In this document: piece by piece, positions 7,089-13,524 of the stretch | How positions within the stretch are numbered: the first letter of the stretch is position 1 | Layout of the letters: each line of letters begins with the position of its first letter | Assembly (NCBI GenBank): GCA_001798265.1 | Contig: MGRR01000102.1 | Location: 81,545-102,598 of the forward strand | Direction of reading: 5' to 3' | Source: Deltaproteobacteria bacterium RIFCSPHIGHO2_12_FULL_43_9 | GTDB lineage: Bacteria; Bdellovibrionota; O2-12-FULL-43-9 | DNA: 21,054 nucleotides | Notes under the pieces: generated by a model | Database searches by the model: none | What the model saw: the letters and a program-made list of their open reading frames with translations, nothing else | What the model was told of the DNA's origin: nothing | Made by a program: the position numbers and the translations under genes

Positions 7089-8255
7089 ATGGAACAGCTT
7101 GATATTATTGAAAAATTAGCATTGGTGCAAGAGAGGTTAATAGCCTCAATACCTCCAAAACTGAGGTTTTTCATCTCTAATCACTCACTCCAGGGGAAGC
7201 GTGGATTCTTGATTATTGGTCCACGTGGCGTAGGGAAAACCACCCTTCTACTCAAAGAATCTGCCAAAGGAAAAATACTCTATTTGTCTGCTGATAATCC
7301 AATCATATCCCAAACTACACTTTCAGATATCGCGGAAAGCTGCTTTAGCAATGGCTATGAAGGAATTATTATTGACGAGGTCCATTACGCAAAAGACTGG
7401 AGCATGCATGTTAAATCCATCTACGATAATTTTCCAAAAAAGACTATATGGATTAGTGACAGTAGCAGCCTCATTCTAAGAAAAAGTACAAGGGATCTTA
7501 ATAGAAGATTCCCAAAGCTCTTTGTCCCATTTCTGTCATTTAGAGAATATTTGGAATTAAAGCATGATCTAAAATTTAGATCTTTCGATCCATTTAATGC
7601 TAGCAGAAATGTATTCCAAGAAGTTTTAGATTCCGTGAATATTTTTGAAAAATTTAAAGAATATAAAACGGAAGGGTTTAGACCAATCTTCCTTGAGGGG
7701 GATTATATTGAAAAGATTCTTGGGATTATTGAAAAAACCATCTTTTCCGATGTCCCATTCTTTGTTCCAAGAATACAGGAAAATCATTTGCGTCTTATGA
7801 ATGCCATCGTCGGTTTTTTGGCATCATCCCCTGTTCCAACCATCAATATTGATTCCTTTTCATCTCGATGGTCCGTGGGAAAAGAAAAACTATATAAATT
7901 AATCGATGTGCTTGAGCATGTTGGACTTATTAATATCGTTCGATTTGAAAGGGATTTTCACGCGTCCGGTAAAGGGGCAAAGATATTCTTTGCGGACCCT
8001 TCCATGTATTCTGCCTTGTCGGGAGACGTCGGTAATTTCCGCGAGGCTTTTGTAACAACAATTTTTAGGCAAATGGGTAAGAATATTTATGCCTGTAAAA
8101 ATGAACGAAAGGGTGATTTTGTTGTAGAAAAAATTACTCTTGAAATAGGCGGAAGGAATAAATCAATCAAAGGCGCGGACTTTGTTATAAGGGATGACAT
8201 TGACTTGCCAGGAAATCGAACAATTCCGCTCTGGTCTCTTGGTATGATGTATTAG
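7089..8255 (+). CDS. AAA_14/DUF4143-family ATPase
   Basis: A 388-aa P-loop ATPase of the large prokaryotic AAA_14 plus DUF4143 group, whose cellular role is mostly unknown. Seen: Walker A GPRGVGKT (44-51), Walker B EGIIIDEVHYAKDW (91-104), a sensor-like ISDSSSL (122-128) and DLNRRF (136-141) in the place of the usual arginine motif. A winged-helix-like segment follows around 250-290. The C-terminal nuclease-like DUF4143 part ends with EIGGRNKSIKGADFVIRDD and PLWSLGMMY, typical of complete members. AGGAG lies 8 nt before the ATG. It stands alone between two repeat copies in the same orientation, with its own promoter, and no partner gene is visible. Such ATPases are often accessory and patchily distributed. 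Family call is firm; function is not known. Confidence 0.88.
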   Translation: MEQLDIIEKLALVQERLIASIPPKLRFFISNHSLQGKRGFLIIGPRGVGKTTLLLKESAKGKILYLSADNPIISQTTLSDIAESCFSNGYEGIIIDEVHYAKDWSMHVKSIYDNFPKKTIWISDSSSLILRKSTRDLNRRFPKLFVPFLSFREYLELKHDLKFRSFDPFNASRNVFQEVLDSVNIFEKFKEYKTEGFRPIFLEGDYIEKILGIIEKTIFSDVPFFVPRIQENHLRLMNAIVGFLASSPVPTINIDSFSSRWSVGKEKLYKLIDVLEHVGLINIVRFERDFHASGKGAKIFFADPSMYSALSGDVGNFREAFVTTIFRQMGKNIYACKNERKGDFVVEKITLEIGGRNKSIKGADFVIRDDIDLPGNRTIPLWSLGMMY

Positions 8256-8296
8256 CTTTGCAAATTAATTACTCTGTCCCTTTGGGAGGAAATAAA

Positions 8297-8459
8297 CTAG
8301 TAGACCATTTCAAAAGTTTTGCACTCTTTCGTCCCCCCCAGGCCGAAGGCCGTGGGGGTCTCACCGTGGAGATCCCCACGGCCTTCGGCCTGGGGATGAC
8401 ATCAAAACTTTTGAACCGCTCTAGCTCTACTAGACAATCCTAAAAAAATAGGAGAAAAG
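8297..8459. repeat. Composite hairpin repeat, copy B (MITE/REP-like)
   Basis: Direct-orientation relative of copy A: the same CTAGTAGA and CTACTAG ends (8297, 8427-8433), the same CAAAAGTTTTG and CAAAACTTTTG inner palindromes, and the same following tract with CCTAAAAAAATAGG. It holds two GC-rich hairpins (around 8334-8358 and 8371-8397) instead of three, and lacks an internal block of roughly 60 bp found in copy A. It sits between the ATPase stop and purM. No gene inside. Confidence 0.8.
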
Positions 8460-8524
8460 TACCTCAGAATGTGCTAAATGCTTACGTTTTAGGCTATTTG
8501 CCTCCGTCACCAATTGCGTACAAA

Positions 8525-8529
8525 GGGAG
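8525..8529 (+). promoter_or_regulatory. Ribosome binding site deciding the purM start
   Basis: GGGAG ends 5 nt before TTG 8535. It selects that TTG over the in-frame TTG at 8514, which has no such site and would add seven residues not typical of PurM. Confidence 0.55.
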
Positions 8530-8534
8530 CAGGT

Positions 8535-9584
8535 TTGATCAAAGGATACAAAGATGCGGGCGTTGATATTGACGCGGCGGATCAATTTATAGACTCGGTA
8601 AAGGGTGAAATCCATACCACCCATGGGCCCCAGGTTCTTGGTGGAATCGGGGGGTTTGGCGGTGCTTTTGCGCTTGAGGCCTCAAGGTATAAAGAGCCGG
8701 TCTTGATCTCAGGGACCGACGGGGTTGGAACCAAGCTTAAACTAGCCTTCCAGATGAATAGACATGAAACGATCGGTATCGATCTGGTTGCAATGTCTGT
8801 AAATGACATTCTAACTATGGGGGCTAAGCCACTCTTCTTTTTAGACTACTATGCAACCAGCAAATTGGAGCCAGCGGTAGCAAAAAATGTAATCCATGGC
8901 ATTGTAACGGGATGCAAACAGGCGGGATGCGCGCTTTTGGGTGGTGAAACCGCGGAGCTTCCGGACTTTTATAAAAAAGATGAATATGATCTGGCTGGGT
9001 TTGCTGTTGGTGTGGTTGAAAAATCTCAGATTATCGATGGTTCGAAAATTTCACCTGGAGACATTGTTATTGGACTACAGTCAAGCGGCGCCCACTCAAA
9101 TGGATTTTCATTAATTAGAAAGATCGTCGAGAGATCTCGTCTGACTTTAAACGACAGGTTTCCCGGAATACACGCAACTTTAGGTGAGGTTCTCCTTACG
9201 CCGACAAAAATCTACGTATCATCCGTACTACAAATCCTATCTCAACATCCGGATGCGGTTTTGGGAATGGCACACATTACTGGTGGTGGTCTTCCAGGCA
9301 ACCTTATCAGAATACTTCCAGAAAACTGTTCGATGAAAATTGACTGGGAGAGCTGGCAGAGGCCTCCGGTAATGGAGTGGATCTATAGAACAGGAGAGAT
9401 CTCCATTAATGAAATGCGGGATGTCTTCAACTGTGGAATCGGTTTCGTATTGGTTGTAAGAAAATCCGGGCTAATTCCGCTTCTCGATTCTCTTAGAAGA
9501 TGTGGCGAGCAATGCCACATCATAGGTGAAATTATTCCTGCATCCGGCACTCAGGAGATTAGATTTATTGGAGATAAATTTTGA
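8535..9584 (+). CDS. purM: Phosphoribosylformylglycinamidine cyclo-ligase (AIR synthetase)
   Basis: Closes the imidazole ring: FGAM plus ATP gives AIR, the step right after the PurSQL complex. It has 349 aa from TTG 8535, close to the usual ~345. Motifs: YKDAGVDIDAAD at the N-terminus, LISGTDGVGTKLKLA (ATP/Mg loop), IGIDLVAMSVNDIL, GAKPLFFLDY, CALLGGETAELP, GLQSSGAHSNGFSL and HITGGGLPGNL. A farther TTG at 8514 gives a 356-aa reading. It overlaps purN by 3 bp. No convincing promoter was found in the ~75 bp between repeat copy B and the gene, so transcription may begin within or beyond the repeat. Confidence 0.96.
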   Translation: MIKGYKDAGVDIDAADQFIDSVKGEIHTTHGPQVLGGIGGFGGAFALEASRYKEPVLISGTDGVGTKLKLAFQMNRHETIGIDLVAMSVNDILTMGAKPLFFLDYYATSKLEPAVAKNVIHGIVTGCKQAGCALLGGETAELPDFYKKDEYDLAGFAVGVVEKSQIIDGSKISPGDIVIGLQSSGAHSNGFSLIRKIVERSRLTLNDRFPGIHATLGEVLLTPTKIYVSSVLQILSQHPDAVLGMAHITGGGLPGNLIRILPENCSMKIDWESWQRPPVMEWIYRTGEISINEMRDVFNCGIGFVLVVRKSGLIPLLDSLRRCGEQCHIIGEIIPASGTQEIRFIGDKF

Positions 9585-10225
9585 AGAAGAGGATTGTAGT
9601 CCTAGTTTCAGGTCGGGGAACAAACCTTCAGGCAATAATAGATCATTGTAAATCCTCACCTCTTGCCACTGTTGTAGAGGTCGTCTCTAGTAACGAGAGC
9701 GCTTTTGCTTTAATGCGGGCTAAATCTGCAAATATTCGCCACACAATCCTGCCGTTAAAGGAACGAAACAGTTTCCTGCTAAAGAGATTGGAAGAATTGT
9801 CACCTGACCTCGTTGTTCTGGCTGGCTATATGAAAATTCTCCCTTCGGATATTATTAATAAATTTAGAAACAGGATAATAAATATCCATCCCTCCCTTCT
9901 TCCATCCTTTAAAGGGCTCGAAGCGCCAAAACAGGCACTGGAGTTTGGCGCAAAGGTTACCGGCTGCACGGTGCATTTTGTCGATGAAGGGGTCGATTCC
10001 GGCCCAATCATTCTTCAGCAATCGGTCACGATTGATGAGGATGATACGGAGGGGAGCCTTGCCCAAAAAATATTGCCATTCGAGCATAAACTTCTGGTAG
10101 AAGCGGTGGATCTATTTTGCCGAGGCTCTATACGTATTGATGGCAGAAGGGTATATATAGTTAATAGGGACCTCCATGAATCAAAACCAGAGCCTACAAG
10201 AAGTCATCAGATTCATCTCAGCTAA
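9581..10225 (+). CDS. purN: Phosphoribosylglycinamide formyltransferase (GART)
   Basis: Transfers a formyl group from 10-formyl-THF to GAR. It has 214 aa. Seen: VLVSGRGTNLQAII for phosphate binding, LAGYMKILP, the catalytic NIHPSLLPSF with Asn101 and His103, and GVDSGPI with Asp139; spacing agrees with the Escherichia coli Asn106/His108/Asp144 set. The TTG start overlaps the purM stop, with GGAG 7 nt upstream. The last ~16 codons overlap argS by 50 bp and are unlike the family end, which normally stops near RRVYI; other-frame stops lie right after a short TA run there. Function is secure; the exact C-terminus is less so. Confidence 0.95.
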   Translation: MKKRIVVLVSGRGTNLQAIIDHCKSSPLATVVEVVSSNESAFALMRAKSANIRHTILPLKERNSFLLKRLEELSPDLVVLAGYMKILPSDIINKFRNRIINIHPSLLPSFKGLEAPKQALEFGAKVTGCTVHFVDEGVDSGPIILQQSVTIDEDDTEGSLAQKILPFEHKLLVEAVDLFCRGSIRIDGRRVYIVNRDLHESKPEPTRSHQIHLS

Positions 10226-11882
10226 ATTGAACATTTCAGAAGTGGAAGTTGCGCCCTTCATAGAATTTCCACCCGAAAAATCTATGGGAGAATACGCCTT
10301 CCCATGTTTTATATTGGCCAAAAAACTAAAAACATCACCACAGAAAATTGCGGAGTCGCTTGCAGAAGGGTTTTTTCCAACCGAATTTTTAAAAGAGGTT
10401 AAGGTTGTTGGTGGCTATCTGAACTTTTTTGTCCAGAGAGAGAATTACATAAAAGATATTTTAAGCTCTGTTTTAAAAGAGGGGGGAGCTTTTGGAAAAT
10501 CAGATGAGGGAAAAGGCAAAATGGTTGTTATTGACTACTCTTCTCCCAATATTGCCAAGCCATTCTCCATCGGGCACCTGCGCTCAACAATAATCGGGCA
10601 GGCCCTGGCAAACCTCTTCAGATCAGCCAGCTACAAAGTAGTTGGAATTAATCATATCGGGGATTGGGGGACTCAATTCGGAAAACAGATTGTGGCGTTA
10701 AAGAAGTTTGGCTCCGTAGAAGATCTAAAAAACGCCAAGGACCCGATAGTTTATCTATTCGATCTATATGTGAAATTTCATAAAGAGGCCGAAAAGAATC
10801 CATCCCTGGAGGATGAAGCAAGGGAGATGTTCGCGAAAACCGAGCGTGGGGACAAGGAGGCAACGGAGCTCAGGGACCTTCTGGTGGATTATTCCCTGAA
10901 GGCATTCAACAAAACCTACAAAAGACTTGGCATCGAATTCACCCACACGAGGGGGGAATCGTACTACGCTGACAAGGTGGAACCTGCGTTTAAAAAGATT
11001 GAAAAACTGACTGAGGTCCGGGAGAGCGAAGGGGCGCTGGTAATTGATCTGGACTCATACGGGTTAACCCCTCTTTTATTGAAAAAAAGGGATGGGACAA
11101 CACTCTACGCGACCCGGGATCTGACGGCCCTGTTTGACCGGTTTGAGGAGTTTAATTTTAATCAGATGCTCTATGTCGTCGGTCAGGAACAGACGCTTCA
11201 TTTTAACCAGCTTTTTTCCGCGCTGGAGAAGATGAAGATCCAGTGGGTAAACAGATGCCATCACATCCCATTTGGAATGATCAGGTTTAAGGACAAAAAG
11301 ATGTCAACAAGGGAGGGAAACGTAATCTTTCTTGAGCAGGTTCTTGATGAAGCGAAGAAGAGGGCAAAAGACGCCATCGAGAAAAAGAACCCGGAATTAA
11401 AGGATAAAGACGAGGTTGCCGAGGCCGTTGGCACGGGCGCCGTGATATTTAATGACCTATCACAGAGAATGATCAAGGATGTCATATTCGACTGGGATCA
11501 GATGTTGAATTTCGAGGGAGACACGGGGCCATATCTTCAATACACATGCGCGAGAATATCCTCGATAATAAAAAAATCCGGATCAAATATTAAAGAGATC
11601 GACTGGAGCAGGATTCAGGATGATGAAAGCTTCCAGATTGTGCGCGCACTGGAGCAGATCCCTATCGCGATTTCAAACGCAACAAAAGCATATGAACCCT
11701 CTATCCTCTGTTCCGCGCTCCTTTTCGTCGCGTCCGCCTTTAACACCTTCTATCACAAGCATCGCGTTATTCAGGAAGACAAGAATGTTGAGAGCGCAAG
11801 ACTAGCCCTTTTAAAAGCTGTTCTTTACTCACTAAAAAATGGATTGCAGATTTTGAATATAAAAGCTCCTGAGGAGATGTAG
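10176..11882 (+). CDS. argS: Arginyl-tRNA synthetase
   Basis: Class I synthetase that charges tRNA-Arg, a cytoplasmic essential enzyme. It has 568 aa. N-terminal Add-1 domain (about 1-90) with FPPEKSMGEYAFPCF; Rossmann catalytic domain with YSSPNIAKPFSIGHLRST, where SIGH (131-134) is the HIGH equivalent; KMST (375-378) is the KMSKS equivalent; the C-terminal DALR anticodon domain begins near YLQYTCARI and ends LNIKAPEEM, the usual family terminus. The SSPNIAKPF context is of the type shared by many Firmicutes and deltaproteobacterial enzymes. The start lies inside the purN end, with only a weak ribosome site (AGGGACC), so it is probably translationally coupled to purN. Confidence 0.97.
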   Translation: MNQNQSLQEVIRFISAKLNISEVEVAPFIEFPPEKSMGEYAFPCFILAKKLKTSPQKIAESLAEGFFPTEFLKEVKVVGGYLNFFVQRENYIKDILSSVLKEGGAFGKSDEGKGKMVVIDYSSPNIAKPFSIGHLRSTIIGQALANLFRSASYKVVGINHIGDWGTQFGKQIVALKKFGSVEDLKNAKDPIVYLFDLYVKFHKEAEKNPSLEDEAREMFAKTERGDKEATELRDLLVDYSLKAFNKTYKRLGIEFTHTRGESYYADKVEPAFKKIEKLTEVRESEGALVIDLDSYGLTPLLLKKRDGTTLYATRDLTALFDRFEEFNFNQMLYVVGQEQTLHFNQLFSALEKMKIQWVNRCHHIPFGMIRFKDKKMSTREGNVIFLEQVLDEAKKRAKDAIEKKNPELKDKDEVAEAVGTGAVIFNDLSQRMIKDVIFDWDQMLNFEGDTGPYLQYTCARISSIIKKSGSNIKEIDWSRIQDDESFQIVRALEQIPIAISNATKAYEPSILCSALLFVASAFNTFYHKHRVIQEDKNVESARLALLKAVLYSLKNGLQILNIKAPEEM

Positions 11883-11890
11883 ACATCATC

Positions 11891-12026
11891 GTCATCCCGA
11901 GCCGATCATCCGTCATCCCGAGCGAAGCGAGGGATCTCAGCGCAAGATTGCGGAGCCTGTCCTGAACGCAGTGAAGGATCCCCTACGGAACTCCTCGCAA
12001 TGGGGTGTTCGCTCGCAATGAGAGTC
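11891..12026. repeat. Palindromic intergenic repeat after argS
   Basis: Two starts of GTCATCCCGAG occur 22 bp apart (11891 and 11922), followed by AAGCGAGGGATCTC. A second block, GAGCCTGTCCTGAACG to AAGGATCCC, leads to an inverted end TTCGCTCGCAATGA. This is the same style as the unit at 17725-17794. It fills the space between argS and the convergent mscS-like gene and may act as a terminator. No T-run was found. Confidence 0.6.
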
Positions 12027-12027
12027 A

Positions 12028-13389
12028 CTAAGCAGCCTTTGAAGTTGAAACCATCTCTAATGGATGAGATTCTTCAGATGTCGGAATCACTCTTTGCGTC
12101 GGGTAGGCAAATTCAAAGCTTGCATATTGTTCGAAAACTTTTGCTATTTTTGTTGAAAGAAGATGCTTTAGCGCGAAAACACCCTTTGGAGGTGTAAGAA
12201 ACCTCATTGTAAAGTGATAGCCATTTTCAGCAATTGTCATATAAATGTGTGGCTCTCTGGGAACAAACGGCATATCCCTTCTTAAACACATTTCATGTAT
12301 TTCTACATTGGCTGACTTGAATATCTGGTTCGTATTTTCATCAATAATGGCTTTAAGCTCCCGAATTATCCCCTCCCAGTCGCTCTCGAAGGTGGCTGTA
12401 ATTTCGATCTGGGTCCAGACATAATTGTAACCAAAGTGATAATTTATTACCGGCTGCGAGAAGACGAAGTTATTTGTAAGCAATATTCCTCTGCCGGTAG
12501 ATCCACCACCCTCACCCAGATGACCGGCCTCAAGTAGCCTTGTATGAAGAAGATTTATATCCAAAACATCTCCCACAAGATCACCCACCTTGATCCTGTC
12601 ACCGGGTTTAATCCCTTTACCCGCAACCAGTATCACCCATCCAACCATTGCCTTAAAAATATCCTGAAGGGAGATGGCAATACCGGCACCAATCAATCCC
12701 ACAACAGTAAGAGCCCCCCTGATATTTTCGAGAAGGATAAAGAGAAGCGCGGCAACAACCACAAGCCATGTAAATAATTTTGTTAACTTCTTTATCTTAT
12801 AAACCTTCGCGGGATCGTCTACCCATTTAGGTATATTTTTTTGTACCAGCAACGAAACAATCAGGACCAGAGCAAAGAATGATATGATCCACAGAAATCT
12901 TTGTAAATAAACCCAGAGGACGATCCTAAAGTCTCTCGATGCCTTTTGATAGGCCCGCTGCGCCTCCTCTAGCTCTTGCGTAGTTGTGCTTATTAATTTT
13001 TTGCCCTCCTCACCTCTTGCCTGCAGCGTTGGTAGATCTGATAAAGCCCCCTTAATCTTTTCTTCTGTCACTTCACGCGCTTCGCCCTTCAACCCCCTGA
13101 GATTCTCTCTTAAGGCAGCTATATTCTCCTTCGCATTTTCAATTTTGTTAGTTATATCCTTTAATTCACTCTCCGCCAGGGCTTTACCCCGCTCTAATTT
13201 CAGTAAGGTGTGCTTTGCCTCTCTATAACTATTAAATAACATTAGCGGTCCGGCATGCTTAGCCTCTACACCGGTTGCGTTATTATTATTCAGAACCTGC
13301 ACTGAATTTTGAGCGTACACCACACCGCATAAAATGAGGGGGGATAAAACAATCAATATCAGCAGCTTATAACGCATGAGATGATTCAT
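12028..13389 (-). CDS. MscS-family mechanosensitive ion channel with N-terminal coiled coil
   Basis: Predicted inner-membrane channel that opens under membrane tension. From ATG 13389 it is 453 aa; a TTG at 13398 and an ATG at 13377 are alternatives. N-terminal signal-like segment ending VVYA; a long charged helix of about 100 residues (roughly 55-155) predicted to be coiled coil and probably periplasmic; then hydrophobic segments near 160-185, 205-222 and 226-257, the last being the MscS pore helix with GLIGAGIAISLQDIFKAMVGW. The beta domain follows with GIKPGDRIKVGDLVGDV. A Gly-rich GEGGGSTGRG interrupts the usual pore-facing strand. The last ~18 residues after FAYPTQRV, starting VIPTSEESH, look derived from a repeat. 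Confidence 0.85.
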   Translation of the reverse strand: MNHLMRYKLLILIVLSPLILCGVVYAQNSVQVLNNNNATGVEAKHAGPLMLFNSYREAKHTLLKLERGKALAESELKDITNKIENAKENIAALRENLRGLKGEAREVTEEKIKGALSDLPTLQARGEEGKKLISTTTQELEEAQRAYQKASRDFRIVLWVYLQRFLWIISFFALVLIVSLLVQKNIPKWVDDPAKVYKIKKLTKLFTWLVVVAALLFILLENIRGALTVVGLIGAGIAISLQDIFKAMVGWVILVAGKGIKPGDRIKVGDLVGDVLDINLLHTRLLEAGHLGEGGGSTGRGILLTNNFVFSQPVINYHFGYNYVWTQIEITATFESDWEGIIRELKAIIDENTNQIFKSANVEIHEMCLRRDMPFVPREPHIYMTIAENGYHFTMRFLTPPKGVFALKHLLSTKIAKVFEQYASFEFAYPTQRVIPTSEESHPLEMVSTSKAA

Positions 13390-13438
13390 CTTTCCCAATC
13401 TTAATAATTTACATTATGCTCCACCTCTTCTATCGGCA

Positions 13439-13452
13439 TTTTGTCAACAAAA
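13439..13452. promoter_or_regulatory. Palindrome in the divergent promoter region
   Basis: TTTTGTCAACAAAA has 6-bp perfect arms around CA and lies between the divergent mscS-like gene and the 869-aa protein gene. The minus strand of the same site contains TTGACA. It may be an operator serving either gene. No well-spaced -10 was found for either direction. Confidence 0.3.
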
Positions 13453-13524
13453 GTGTACTACTCACTTGAAAAGCAATAGGGATACATGTTACCTGCTCTT
13501 AAATCTTTTCGTATTGGAGTTGAC

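Noticed and set aside
7089..8255. ATPase gene as a broken or truncated copy
   Set aside because: Walker A, Walker B and the typical C-terminal GGRNKSIKGADFV and PLWSLGMMY ends are all present in one frame, so it looks complete.
8258..8443. Open plus-strand frame across repeat B
   Set aside because: Its C-terminal part mirrors the frame in copy A because both read the same repeat; not a gene.
6736..8459. CRISPR array or insertion sequence
   Set aside because: The repeats are two long hairpin elements, not regularly spaced short repeats, and no transposase or integrase gene is present between them.
12000..12197. Open plus-strand frame after argS
   Set aside because: Antisense to the end of the mscS-like gene and started inside a repeat; no support.
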